From positions 248,001-312,000 of the forward strand of contig NZ_JAENHO010000014.1 in the NCBI RefSeq assembly GCF_016785085.1: a stretch of 64,000 nt of DNA. Direction: 5' to 3'. This document shows, piece after piece, positions 17,693 to 26,609 of this stretch. This DNA comes from Paractinoplanes lichenicola. Lineage in GTDB: Bacteria; Actinomycetota; Actinomycetes; Mycobacteriales; Micromonosporaceae. Within the stretch, counting starts at the first letter, position 1. Each line of letters opens with the position of its first letter. Under the pieces are notes generated by a model, which saw nothing but the letters and a program-made list of their open reading frames with translations, was not told the origin of the DNA and did not search any database. The position numbers were made by a program, and so were the translations under genes.

Positions 17693-19447
17693 TCAATTGC
17701 GGTTGGTGCCGGTGTCTTCGGGGTATGTCGCGCCGCCGTCGGATTCCCTGGTCAGGGGGCGGGCGCCGCCCTCGGGCGGGCCGGCGATGGACTGTTCGCC
17801 CGCGGCCAGCTCCGGGAACTTCGCGTCGAAGGCCGGGCGCTCCGAGCGGATGCGCGGCATGCGGTCGAAGTTGCGCAGCGGCGGCGGGGAGGACGTGGCC
17901 CACTCGAGCGAGTTGCCGTGGCCCCACGGGTCGTCGACGGTCACGACCTGGCCGACCTTGTACGACTTCCAGCAGTTGTAGATGAACGGCAGCGTCGACA
18001 GGCCGAGCACGAACGAGCCGATCGTCGAGAACGTGTTCAGGAACGTGAACCCGTCGCTGGCGAGGTAGTCGGCGTAGCGCCGGGGCATACCCTCGGTGCC
18101 GAGCCAGTGCTGCACCAGGAACGTCGCGTGGAAGCCGATGAACGTCAGCCAGAAGTGAATCTTGCCGAGGCGTTCGTCGAGCATCCGGCCGAACATCTTC
18201 GGGAACCAGAAGTAGATGCCCGAGAACACGGCGAACACGATCGTGCCGAACAGCACGTAGTGGAAGTGCGCGATCACGAAGTACGAGTCGGAGACGTGGA
18301 AGTCGATCGGCGGGGAGGCCAGCAGCACGCCGGACAGACCGCCGAACAGGAACGTCACCAGGAAGCCGATCGCGAACATCATCGGCGTCTCGAAGCTGAT
18401 CTGGCCGCGCCACATCGTGCCGATCCAGACGAAGAACTTCATGCCCGTCGGGACCGCGATGAGGAAGCTCAGGAAGCTGAAGAACGGCAGCAGCACCTGG
18501 CCGGTGACGAACATGTGGTGCGCCCACACCGACATCGACAGCGCGGCGATCAGCAGCGTCGCGGCCACCAGGCCCTTGTAGCCGAAGACCGGCTTGCGGC
18601 TGAAGACCGGGATGACCTCGGTGATGATGCCGAAGAACGGCAGCGCCACGATGTACACCTCGGGGTGGCCGAAGAACCAGAAGAGGTGCTGCCACAGCAT
18701 CGGGCCGCCGGTGTCGACGTCGAAGACGTGCGCACCGAGCACGCGGTCGGCGGCGAGGGCGAACAGCGCGGCCGCCAGGAACGGGAAGACCATGATCACC
18801 AGAAGGCTGGTGACCAGGATGTTCCACGTCATGATCGGCATGCGGAACATCGTCATGCCGGGGGCGCGCAGGGTGAGCACCGTGGTGATCAGGTTGACGC
18901 CACCGAGGATCGTGCCCAGGCCGGAGAGGGCCAGGCCGACGACCCACATGTTGCCGCCGACGCCCGGCGAGTGCAGCGAGTCGCTCAGCGGGGTGTACGC
19001 GAACCAGCCGAAGTCGGCCGCGCCGCCCGGCGTGAAGAAGCCGCTGATCGTGATCGTGCCGCCGAACAGGTAGAGCCAGTAGGCGAACGCGTTCAGACGC
19101 GGGAAGGCCACGTCGGGCGCGCCGATCTGGATCGGCACCACGAAGTTCGCGAAGGCGAACACGATCGGCGTCGCGAAGAACAGCAACATGATCGTGCCGT
19201 GCATCGTGAACAGCTGGTTGTACTGCTCAGGGGAGAGCAACTGCATGCCCGGGCGCGCCAGCTCGGTGCGCATCAGCAGAGCCATCAGGCCGCCGAGCAT
19301 GTAGAACACGAAGGCCGTGATCATGTACATGATCCCGATCTGCTTCGCGTCCGTCGTGCGCAGAATTCGGGCTAGCGCCGAACCCTTGACCTGCCGTCTG
19401 ACCGGGTAAGGCCGGGTCACGATCGGCTTAGGCGCAACGGTCGTCAC
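17693..19447 (-). CDS. ctaD: Cytochrome c oxidase subunit I (aa3 type)
   Basis: Catalytic core of the terminal oxidase; it reduces oxygen and pumps protons in the membrane. It has 584 residues from GTG at 19447, chosen for GGAGG six bases upstream; the frame is open slightly further. Haem and copper ligands are visible: MHGTIMLLFF (low-spin haem), FGHPEVYIVALP (Cu-B His and cross-linked Tyr), WAHHMF (Cu-B), and IAHFHYVLFG (haem a3 and a). Twelve membrane spans are expected. It stands apart from other oxidase subunit genes here, as is common in actinobacteria. Confidence 0.97.
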   Translation of the reverse strand: MTTVAPKPIVTRPYPVRRQVKGSALARILRTTDAKQIGIMYMITAFVFYMLGGLMALLMRTELARPGMQLLSPEQYNQLFTMHGTIMLLFFATPIVFAFANFVVPIQIGAPDVAFPRLNAFAYWLYLFGGTITISGFFTPGGAADFGWFAYTPLSDSLHSPGVGGNMWVVGLALSGLGTILGGVNLITTVLTLRAPGMTMFRMPIMTWNILVTSLLVIMVFPFLAAALFALAADRVLGAHVFDVDTGGPMLWQHLFWFFGHPEVYIVALPFFGIITEVIPVFSRKPVFGYKGLVAATLLIAALSMSVWAHHMFVTGQVLLPFFSFLSFLIAVPTGMKFFVWIGTMWRGQISFETPMMFAIGFLVTFLFGGLSGVLLASPPIDFHVSDSYFVIAHFHYVLFGTIVFAVFSGIYFWFPKMFGRMLDERLGKIHFWLTFIGFHATFLVQHWLGTEGMPRRYADYLASDGFTFLNTFSTIGSFVLGLSTLPFIYNCWKSYKVGQVVTVDDPWGHGNSLEWATSSPPPLRNFDRMPRIRSERPAFDAKFPELAAGEQSIAGPPEGGARPLTRESDGGATYPEDTGTNRN

Positions 19448-19530
19448 GAATAGCCTCCGTTGTCTCGTTCGTCCCACTCAGTACGCCAGAGATGAAAGGC
19501 GTACCTCGCAGGCAGAATAGTCCCCCGCCG

Positions 19531-19550
19531 ACCCCCCGCGGGCGGGGGGT
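19531..19550 (-). terminator. GC-rich hairpin downstream of the FAD monooxygenase
   Basis: ACCCCCCGC (19531-19539) and GCGGGGGGT (19542-19550) are exact complements with two bases between them, so the real loop is wider. It lies 34 bases after the monooxygenase stop and before the ctaD promoter on the same strand. There is no T run, so termination is plausible but not certain. Confidence 0.45.
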
Positions 19551-19583
19551 GACCAAAGAGGTCAACAACGGTTCGTGTCGCGC

Positions 19584-20690
19584 TCAGGCGGGCTGGACCA
19601 ACGGACGGTAGTGATCGGAGAAGATCCGCAGGCCACGCCTGCGAAGCATCGGGTCGCGCAGAGCGGGCGGCACGTCGCGGGTGCGGTCGCGTTCCCGGGT
19701 GCGGTCACGCATCTCGGCGCAGCGGGGGCGACGGCGATTCTCGTACGCCTGGAGGGCCGCCGGCACGTCGTCGGTGACTTTTCGCAGCTCTTCGCCGAGC
19801 ACCACGCCGTCTTCGAACGACATGGCGGCACCCTGGGCCAGGGTCGGGGCGGTGGCGTGGGCCGCGTCACCGACCAGCACCACGGGGCCGCGCGACCAGG
19901 CGTCGAGCACGACCTCGTCGGTGCGGGCGACCTGCACCTTCTCGATCGCCTTGAGGATCGCGGGGACCGGGCCGCCGAAGCCGCCGAACAACTCGTGCAC
20001 CCGGGCCAGCGGATCTTCGGGGTTGGGCGCGTCGGGGGCGGTCTCGTCGGCGTGGAAGTAGAGCTTGCGGCCGCCCATCGGCATCGCCACGAACGACGAC
20101 CGGCGCCCGAGCAGGGCCGTCCAGTCGCTCAGGGGCGGGCCACCGGCGACGACCGAGCGATAGACGATCTGGCCGGTGGGGGTGGCGGCGCCGCCCAGCC
20201 CGGCCTTGGCCCGGATCGTCGAGCGGCGGCCGTCGGCCCCGACGACCAGGTCGTATTCGGCGACGCTGCCGTCGGCGAACTCGACCTTGGCGGTGTGGTC
20301 GAAGATCTCAAGATCTCGTACGGCGGTGTCGTAACGCACCTCGCCGCCGACGCCGGTCAGCAAGACCTGCTGCAAATCGGCCCGGGAGAGGGCGCGGGAC
20401 TCGCCGACGCCGGCCCAGAGGGCGGCCACATCCATCTCGAAGAGCTCACGACCCCGCGAGTCTAGGAAGACCTGCCGGAAGATCAGGTCACCGAGCGGGC
20501 GAAGCGGCGCGTCGAGGCCGAGCTGGCGCAGCGCACGGGACGCGTTGCCCGGGAGATAGATGCCGGCGCCGGGAAGCATGGAGGCCGGCAGCTCCTCCAC
20601 CACGTCGGGCCGGAAACCGGCGAGACGCAGGGCCCGCGCCGCGGCCAGCCCGGCGATTCCCGCGCCCACCACCAGGATGCGCAACGTCAT
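19584..20690 (-). CDS. FAD-dependent monooxygenase (PHBH/UbiH-like)
   Basis: A 368-residue group A flavoprotein hydroxylase. The FAD Rossmann motif is LVVGAGIAGLAAARALRLAG at residues 6-25, the middle motif is ADGRRSTIRAKAGL with the preceding LVVGADG, and the third motif is VVLVGDAAHATAPTLAQGAA. Start ATG at 20690 follows GGGAGG about ten bases upstream; the frame extends 41 codons upstream without family sequence. Substrate is unknown. No partner gene is adjacent, and the next gene is divergent. Confidence 0.9.
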   Translation of the reverse strand: MTLRILVVGAGIAGLAAARALRLAGFRPDVVEELPASMLPGAGIYLPGNASRALRQLGLDAPLRPLGDLIFRQVFLDSRGRELFEMDVAALWAGVGESRALSRADLQQVLLTGVGGEVRYDTAVRDLEIFDHTAKVEFADGSVAEYDLVVGADGRRSTIRAKAGLGGAATPTGQIVYRSVVAGGPPLSDWTALLGRRSSFVAMPMGGRKLYFHADETAPDAPNPEDPLARVHELFGGFGGPVPAILKAIEKVQVARTDEVVLDAWSRGPVVLVGDAAHATAPTLAQGAAMSFEDGVVLGEELRKVTDDVPAALQAYENRRRPRCAEMRDRTRERDRTRDVPPALRDPMLRRRGLRIFSDHYRPLVQPA

Positions 20691-20880
20691 CGCAGCCTTG
20701 CCTCCCACCCGTCGGACACGCGTTGGAGCCAAGACACTACCCCGCGCCACCGTCGGGCAAAACCCGCGATCATCGAGGAGTCCGAATTGTTCCGATGACG
20801 CCCATGCCTTCACTCTCGCACGTGGGTACGGCGAATTACGCCGGTGTATTTCCGCCGTTCACGGGAGAACACTGAAGGCC

Positions 20881-21945
20881 ATGACCGACCGTCTCGACGA
20901 CTACCGCCGCAAACGAGACGCTTCGCGCACTCCGGAACCCGTGCCGGAAGCCTCGCCGCGGCCGACTGACCAGCGGCGGTTTGTGATTCAGCAGCATCAT
21001 GCGCGGAGCCTGCATTGGGATGTGCGGCTCGAGCGGGAGGGGGTGCTGGTCTCGTTCGCGGTGCCGCGGGGGCTGCCTCGTGATCAGCATCGCAACAACC
21101 TGGCCAAGCACACCGAGGATCATCCGCTCGAATACCTGGACTTCTCGGGTGAGATTCCGGCCGGGGAGTACGGCGGCGGGCGGATGACGATTTTCGACAG
21201 CGGGACGTACGAGACGGACAAGTGGCGCGACGACGAGATCAGTGTCACGTTCCGCGGGGATCGCTCGAACGGGCGGTACGTCTTCTTTCAGACCGGCGGC
21301 AACGACTGGATGGTCCGCCGGATGGATCCGCCCGAGGCCGGCTGGGAGACGATGCCCGAGGTGGCGCCGCCGATGCTGGCGACCAGGGCCGCCCACCTGC
21401 CCGGCGAGGACGACGAGTGGGGCTACGAGATGGACTGGGGCGGCCGGCGCACGATCGCCTTCGTCTCGGGCGGCCGGGTGCGCCTGCTGAACGGCGACGG
21501 CGACGACGTGACCTCGTGGTATCCGGAGGTCCGGGCGCTCGGGCCGCAGCTGGCGCCGATCGAGGCCGTGCTCGACGGGGAGATCGTGACGCTGCCGGAT
21601 CCGGCCCTGCTGGAGCGGCGCAAGCAGCCGAAGGACTCGGGCGCGGCCAAGCGCGCGGCCGAGCGCACTCCGGTTCACTTCCTCGCCTATGACCTCCTGT
21701 GGCTGGAGGGGCACAGCACGGTCGAGGCGGTCCGCTACGGCGAGCGCCGCGAGCTGCTGGAGGGGCTGGGGATCAACGGCGACCACTGGCAGACCCCACC
21801 TTATTTTCCCGGCGGGGGCGAATTCGCCCTGGAGGCAGCCGCGGCCCAGGGGCTGCGGGGAGTCGTGGCGAAACGCCTCGACTCCCCCTACCTGCCCGGC
21901 CGCCGCAGCCGCCTCTGGCTTGAGATCAGGCGGGCCGCCGCATAA
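20881..21945 (+). CDS. LigD-type 3'-phosphoesterase fused to a decayed ATP-dependent ligase domain
   Basis: 354 residues. Residues about 30-155 are the 3'-phosphoesterase domain of bacterial NHEJ ligase D. The metal and active-site residues H39, H45, D47 (QQHHARSLHWDVRLE) and H81 (EDHPLEY) are kept, as is the GEYGGG end. Residues about 160-350 resemble a ligase adenylation domain, but motif I reads EMDWGG where ExKxDG is needed. Motif IV has Arg (R326) for the usual Glu, and motif V reads WLEIR for WLKIK. There is no OB domain. It is probably an end-processing enzyme with a non-catalytic ligase relic. Confidence 0.85.
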   Translation: MTDRLDDYRRKRDASRTPEPVPEASPRPTDQRRFVIQQHHARSLHWDVRLEREGVLVSFAVPRGLPRDQHRNNLAKHTEDHPLEYLDFSGEIPAGEYGGGRMTIFDSGTYETDKWRDDEISVTFRGDRSNGRYVFFQTGGNDWMVRRMDPPEAGWETMPEVAPPMLATRAAHLPGEDDEWGYEMDWGGRRTIAFVSGGRVRLLNGDGDDVTSWYPEVRALGPQLAPIEAVLDGEIVTLPDPALLERRKQPKDSGAAKRAAERTPVHFLAYDLLWLEGHSTVEAVRYGERRELLEGLGINGDHWQTPPYFPGGGEFALEAAAAQGLRGVVAKRLDSPYLPGRRSRLWLEIRRAAA

Positions 21946-21946
21946 A

Positions 21947-23515
21947 TCAGGACGACCGGCGCCGCGTGAAGAAGACAGCCGCCGCCCCGCCCAGCACCAG
22001 CAGCAGACCGATCCCGCCGAACAGGGCGCCCTGCGGCCCGGTGATCGGAAGACCACCGCCGCCACCCTCGCCACCACCGGGGGCCGGCGCCGCGGCCGGG
22101 TTGATGACGACCGCCGCCGTGTTGTTGGCCGGGTTCAGCTCGGCCACCCAGCCCGTGTGGACCCGCGCGCCCACCGTCACCGCGCCCCGGGCTCCCGGGA
22201 TCACCTGGTCGATGCGTAGCCCGAACGCGACCTTCGCGGTGCCGCCGGCCTTGAGCAGCGAGAGCGAGGAGGAGGGCCCGCAGCTGTAGCGTGGCGCACC
22301 CGGCGCCCCGGGCCGGGTCCAGTCGTCTGTGCCGTCGGCGGACATCGGGTAGCAGCCGTCCGGCACCCGGACCGCCGTGGTGCCCTTGGGCACGGAGAAC
22401 TGGGTGTTCAGCCAGCTGCTGTTCCAGGAGTTGTCGAGCGTCGCCGGCCCGCGGTTGACCAGGCCGACCGGAACGGTGACCACGGCGCCCTTCGCACCCG
22501 TCGCCGTGGCGCCGACCGCGGCCAGGTCGGCCGAGTTCCGCCCGGTGAACTCGAACTTCAGGTTGTGCTTGGCCCGCTCCGGAGGCAGTTGGGCCTGCGG
22601 AGAACTGGCCTTGGCCGTCGGCACCGGGGTCAGCCGCAGCACACCACCACGGCCGGGCGTGCCGGTCCCTTCGTGACCGCCGTTCTGCATCCACTGCCGG
22701 TAGTCGGCGAGCTCCTCGTCGGTCATCCACCGGTACTCAGTGGCCGTGATCTCCGGGGCAAGGGTGTCGGCCCGGACCCGGAACGGCAAGTTCACCCGGT
22801 ACGTGGTCCCGGGCTCGAGCGTCTGGTCGAACGTGCACCCGCTCAACCGGCCGTCGATGTATTCACAGTTGCTGAATTGCGTACGGCTCTCGAGGAAGTA
22901 GGGGTGGCCGGCGTGGAACCCGACGCCTCGCACCGCCTTGGAGCCCGAGTTCGCGATCACGAGCGGCGGGTCGACCGAGGCGCCCGGCGCCACCTTCACG
23001 ATGCGGTCGCCGGTCACGGCGGTCAGGTCGACCTCCTCGCCGATCGTGACGCTGGCCGTCCGGGTGACCGGTGCGTGTCCTTTGACGGTCATCGTCGCGG
23101 TGAGCGTGGCCTGCGCGCCCATCACGCCGTCGTCGGCGATCTCGATGAAGCCGACCACCCCGGAGTCGACACCGGCCAGGGTCAGCGCGGACACCTCCGC
23201 GACGCAGTTCATCTCGACGCTGTCGGGGAGGGTCACGCTGCAGTTGTTCGGGCGGCCCGCCTCCTGGAACCGGAAGGCCGGGTCCTGGTCGATGAACCTG
23301 TACTGGAGACTGACCGCGCCTGCGGGCACCGGCAAGGTCTCGTCGGCGTAGAGCAGGGACGAGATGGCCGTGCTGGTTCCGGGCGCGATCGTGAAGTTCT
23401 TGACGTGGAAGTAGACCCTGACCGGCGCGGCGGCCTGAGCCGGCACCGCCCAGGCCAGGACGAGCGCCAGTGCGGCCAGGCCGGCCAGCAGACGACGCAG
23501 GACAAGTGGACGCAT
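21947..23515 (-). CDS. Sortase-anchored surface protein with paralogous partner
   Basis: 522 residues from ATG at 23515 (GGAGGAG upstream). The N-terminal signal peptide is LRRLLAGLAALALVLAWAVPAQAAA. The bulk is beta-rich, with paired cysteines and segments such as FLESRTQFSNCEYIDG and NRGPATLDNSWN. The end is a textbook cell-wall sorting signal: a Gly/Pro linker, LPITG, a hydrophobic run and RRR. It is displayed on the wall by a class E-like sortase. The beta sandwich domains recall CARDB/DUF11-type repeats, but function is unknown. A paralogue without the anchor lies 77 bases upstream. Confidence 0.85.
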   Translation of the reverse strand: MRPLVLRRLLAGLAALALVLAWAVPAQAAAPVRVYFHVKNFTIAPGTSTAISSLLYADETLPVPAGAVSLQYRFIDQDPAFRFQEAGRPNNCSVTLPDSVEMNCVAEVSALTLAGVDSGVVGFIEIADDGVMGAQATLTATMTVKGHAPVTRTASVTIGEEVDLTAVTGDRIVKVAPGASVDPPLVIANSGSKAVRGVGFHAGHPYFLESRTQFSNCEYIDGRLSGCTFDQTLEPGTTYRVNLPFRVRADTLAPEITATEYRWMTDEELADYRQWMQNGGHEGTGTPGRGGVLRLTPVPTAKASSPQAQLPPERAKHNLKFEFTGRNSADLAAVGATATGAKGAVVTVPVGLVNRGPATLDNSWNSSWLNTQFSVPKGTTAVRVPDGCYPMSADGTDDWTRPGAPGAPRYSCGPSSSLSLLKAGGTAKVAFGLRIDQVIPGARGAVTVGARVHTGWVAELNPANNTAAVVINPAAAPAPGGGEGGGGGLPITGPQGALFGGIGLLLVLGGAAAVFFTRRRSS

Positions 23516-23592
23516 CGGGGCTCCTCCGCATGACCCGAACACCAAAACGTCCGCAGTGTAGGGATCTTCACGGCAGCCCGCGATCCCGAGCC

Positions 23593-24987
23593 CTAGTTGA
23601 TCACGATGGCCGCGGTGTTGTTCTTCTTGTTGAGCTCGGTGGCCGGCGCCCCGACGGCCACCGCACCCCGGGCCCCCTTGATCACCTGGTTGATCCGGAG
23701 CCCGAAGGCGAACTTAAGCGTGCCGCCGACCTTGAGCAGGGTGTAGTAGTCGCAGCTGTAGCGCAGCGAACCGGGCGCCCCGGGCCGGTTCTCGTCGATC
23801 TTGCCGGTGCTGGCCATCGGGAAGCAGCTGCCGGGCACGCGCACCGCGGTCGTGCCCTTGGGCACGTAGAAGCGCACGGTCGGCCAGGTGCGGTTGACCC
23901 GGCTGTGGTCGATCGCGGCGGGCCCGTTGTTGCGGATGGCGGCCGAGACGGTGACGACCGCGCCCTTCTTGCCCTTGCCCTTGGCGGCGACGGCGGCCAG
24001 GTCGCTCGACTTCGTGCCGGTGACGGTGAGCTTGAGACCGTGCGCCGCGTACTCCGTGACGGAGGCCTGCGGCGGCCCGGCCTTCGCGGTGACGACCTCG
24101 GTCAGCTTGAGCACGCCGCCCTTGCCGGCCGGGCCGAGCCGGCCGAACCCGCCCTTGATCACGTATTGCCGCAGGTCGGCGAACTCCTCGTCGGTCATCC
24201 AGCGCCACCCGGCGTACTGCTCGCTCGGGGCCGCCGTGTCCTTGCGCACCCGCTGCGGCAGCGTGACCCGATAGGACGCGCCCGCGGCGAGCGTCTGCGG
24301 GAAGACGCACGCGGTCAGCACGCCGTCGAGGTAGGCGCAGTTGCTGTATTGCGTACGGGACTCGAAGGCGTACTGCGTGGAGGCGACGATCGCCGTGCCC
24401 TGGGCCGGCACCGCGGACGAGTTGGTGATCGTCAGCGGGGTGTCGATGGTGGCCCCGGGCGCGGCCGAGCGCTCCTTCTCGGGCTCGACGGGGGTGAGCG
24501 CCACACCCTCGCCGGCCACGATCCGGGCCGTACGGGTGACCGGGGCGTAGCCCTTCACGGTCATCGTCGCGGTGAGCGTGGCCTGGTCGCCGGGCTTGGC
24601 CGCGCCGTCGACCTGCACCCAGCCGACGACCGCGGAGTCGACACCGGCCGGGGTCAGCGAGGCGACCTCGGCGCTGCAGTTGAGTTCGAGCAGGGTCTCG
24701 ATGTCGACGCTGCAGTTGTTCGGGTGGCCCGCCTCCTGCAGCCGGAAGACCTTGTTCTGATTGACGAACCGGTATTTGAGGGAGACCGCGCCGCGCGCCA
24801 CCGGCAGCGGCCGATCGGCGAACAGCAGCGTGTAGATCAGCTCGCCGTGTCCGGGCGCGATCGTGTAGCTCTTGACGAAGAAGTCGACCTTGGCCTTGGC
24901 GGCGGCCCGGCCGGGCTGCGCCCACACGAGGACCAGGGCCAATGCGGCCAGACCGGCGAACAGGCGGCGCAGAACGGGTCGACGCAT
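23593..24987 (-). CDS. Secreted paralogue of the LPxTG protein, without anchor
   Basis: 464 residues with a signal peptide (RRLFAGLAALALVLVWAQPGRAAA). It aligns along its length with the next gene: shared blocks include PNNCSV, SLTPAGVDSAVVG / ALTLAGVDSGVVG, ATLTATMTVKG, ESRTQYSNCAYLDG, RWMTDEE and VPKGTTAVRVP. It stops just after the shared NNTAA(V/I)VIN, exactly where the anchored paralogue gains its linker and LPITG tail. So it should be released rather than anchored. A tandem duplication is clear; the function is unknown. Confidence 0.83.
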   Translation of the reverse strand: MRRPVLRRLFAGLAALALVLVWAQPGRAAAKAKVDFFVKSYTIAPGHGELIYTLLFADRPLPVARGAVSLKYRFVNQNKVFRLQEAGHPNNCSVDIETLLELNCSAEVASLTPAGVDSAVVGWVQVDGAAKPGDQATLTATMTVKGYAPVTRTARIVAGEGVALTPVEPEKERSAAPGATIDTPLTITNSSAVPAQGTAIVASTQYAFESRTQYSNCAYLDGVLTACVFPQTLAAGASYRVTLPQRVRKDTAAPSEQYAGWRWMTDEEFADLRQYVIKGGFGRLGPAGKGGVLKLTEVVTAKAGPPQASVTEYAAHGLKLTVTGTKSSDLAAVAAKGKGKKGAVVTVSAAIRNNGPAAIDHSRVNRTWPTVRFYVPKGTTAVRVPGSCFPMASTGKIDENRPGAPGSLRYSCDYYTLLKVGGTLKFAFGLRINQVIKGARGAVAVGAPATELNKKNNTAAIVIN

Positions 24988-25078
24988 GGGTTTCTCCGTA
25001 AGTCCCGGAACAGCGTGAGCGCCCGCAGCATAGGGAGTCGCGAGCGAGCGCGTGGCCCCGTAACAAGATCGTCATCTT

Positions 25079-25088
25079 ACGTTAACGT
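25079..25088. promoter_or_regulatory. Palindrome ACGTTAACGT in a divergent promoter region
   Basis: A perfect ten-base palindrome within the longer near-symmetric CTTACGTTAACGTGAAG. It lies between the secreted paralogue (minus strand) and the GH63-like gene (plus strand). The core is like operators of MerR-type regulators such as LiuR as I remember them. No MerR gene is present in this window. Confidence 0.4.
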
Positions 25089-25212
25089 GAAGTCAGCATA
25101 GGCGCACCGGCAGTCCGTGCCCATGGTCCGGCTGACGGGTTCCCTTCACTCGAGTCCGAGCCGCCCGATGAAGGGTTTACCGGTGACCGCAGCGGAAAGG
25201 TCTTCTGTTTAG

Positions 25213-26607
25213 ATGCACGCCGACAGCCCCCCACCCTCCGCACCCGTGACCGAGATGTCTGCTGAACTCTGGAACTCCGCCGCCCGCGTCCTCGACGTCA
25301 ACTGGCAGGGCGACCACATGGTCCCGTCCCGCCGCCTCTACCCCCACCAATGGAGCTGGGACGCCGCCTTCATCGCGGTCGGCCTGGCCTACGTCAACCC
25401 GTCCCGCGCCTGGCGTGACCTGCGCAGCCTGTTCGAGGCCCAGTGGCCGGACGGGCGCGTGCCGCACATCGTCTTCGACCCCGCGACCGCCGAGGCCGAC
25501 TACTTCCCGGGTCCCGCGTTCTGGGGCGTCCCCCCGTACGCGAACCGCCCGGCCCACGGGAGCACCGGGATCGTCCAGCCGCCCCTGCACGCCGTGGCCG
25601 CGTGGGAGGTCTATCGGCGCGCCTCCGCGCACGGGGCGGCCTGCGTCCAACAGGCGTACGGGGAATTGGAATGGCTTTATCCCCGGCTGGTGGCCCAGCA
25701 GGACTATCTGACGACGCGCCGCGATCTCGGCGGCAGTGGGCTGGCCAGCATCGTGCACCCGTGGGAATCGGGGCTCGACAACAGCCCGGCCTGGGACGCC
25801 GCCATGGCGAACGTGCCGGCCGACATGGGGCTGCTGACCACGTTCCGCCGGCGTGATCTCGACGTCGCCGACGCCGCGCACCGCCCGACCGATCGTGACT
25901 ACGCCCGGTACGTGGGGCTGGTCCTCAGCTATCGGGCCGAGCAGTATTCGGACACCGGGCTGCTGCGGCGGCACGCGTTCGCCGTCGAGTGCCCCTCGTT
26001 CAACGCGATCCTGGGCGCCGCCGAGCTGGCCCTGGCTCAGATCGCGGCCGTGCTCGGGCTGGCCGCCGAGTCCGAGGCCCACCGCGAGCGGGCCCAGCGG
26101 ATCACCGCCGCGATCATCAAACGGCTGTGGAACCCCGAGACCCGTACGTTCCACGCCCGCGACGTGCGCACCGGCACGCTCAGCCCGGCCCGCTGCGTGA
26201 GCGGCCTGATCCCGTTGATGCTGCCCGACCTGCACGACGAGCAGGTCGAGGGGGTGCTGGCCGAGGCCCGGTCGGAGCGGTTCGGGCTGCCCGACGAGAC
26301 GGGGTTGCCGGTGCCGAGCTACGACCGGACGGCGCCCGACTTCGACACCCGGCGCTACTGGCGCGGACCGGTCTGGATCAACGTGAACTGGCTGCTGCGC
26401 CGCGGCCTGCTGACCCACGGCCGGCTCGACGAGGCCGAGGACCTGCGGGCGGCGATGGTGCGGCTGGTGCACCGCCACGGCCACTTCGAGTATTTCCACC
26501 CGAAGAACGGCGAGGGCCTGGGCGCGCCCACGTTCAGCTGGACGGCCGCCCTGGCCCTCGACCTGCTCGCCGACCGGTCGGTGCCGGCGTACGCGAAAGC
26601 TGGTTGA
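25213..26607 (+). CDS. GH63-like glycoside hydrolase (mannosyl/glucosylglycerate hydrolase type)
   Basis: 464-residue cytoplasmic (alpha/alpha)6-barrel-type hydrolase. Typical segments are YPHQWSWDAAFIAVGLAYVN, GSTGIVQPPLHAVAAWEVY, HPWESGLDNSPAWD (candidate catalytic acid), YWRGPVWINVNWLL, and YFHPKNGEGLGAPTFSWTAA (candidate base). This pattern fits the MGH1-like/GH63 clan that includes glucosylglycerate and mannosylglycerate hydrolases and trehalase-like enzymes. Substrate is inferred only. ATG at 25213 is used; a second ATG at 25255 also starts a plausible protein. It is convergent with mscR, with three bases between them. Confidence 0.82.
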   Translation: MHADSPPPSAPVTEMSAELWNSAARVLDVNWQGDHMVPSRRLYPHQWSWDAAFIAVGLAYVNPSRAWRDLRSLFEAQWPDGRVPHIVFDPATAEADYFPGPAFWGVPPYANRPAHGSTGIVQPPLHAVAAWEVYRRASAHGAACVQQAYGELEWLYPRLVAQQDYLTTRRDLGGSGLASIVHPWESGLDNSPAWDAAMANVPADMGLLTTFRRRDLDVADAAHRPTDRDYARYVGLVLSYRAEQYSDTGLLRRHAFAVECPSFNAILGAAELALAQIAAVLGLAAESEAHRERAQRITAAIIKRLWNPETRTFHARDVRTGTLSPARCVSGLIPLMLPDLHDEQVEGVLAEARSERFGLPDETGLPVPSYDRTAPDFDTRRYWRGPVWINVNWLLRRGLLTHGRLDEAEDLRAAMVRLVHRHGHFEYFHPKNGEGLGAPTFSWTAALALDLLADRSVPAYAKAG

Positions 26608-26609
26608 CC

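Noticed and set aside
17349..18947. Long minus-strand frame overlapping ctaD in another frame
   Set aside because: Shadow of ctaD; residues are Arg/Pro-rich and the true frame has all haem ligands.
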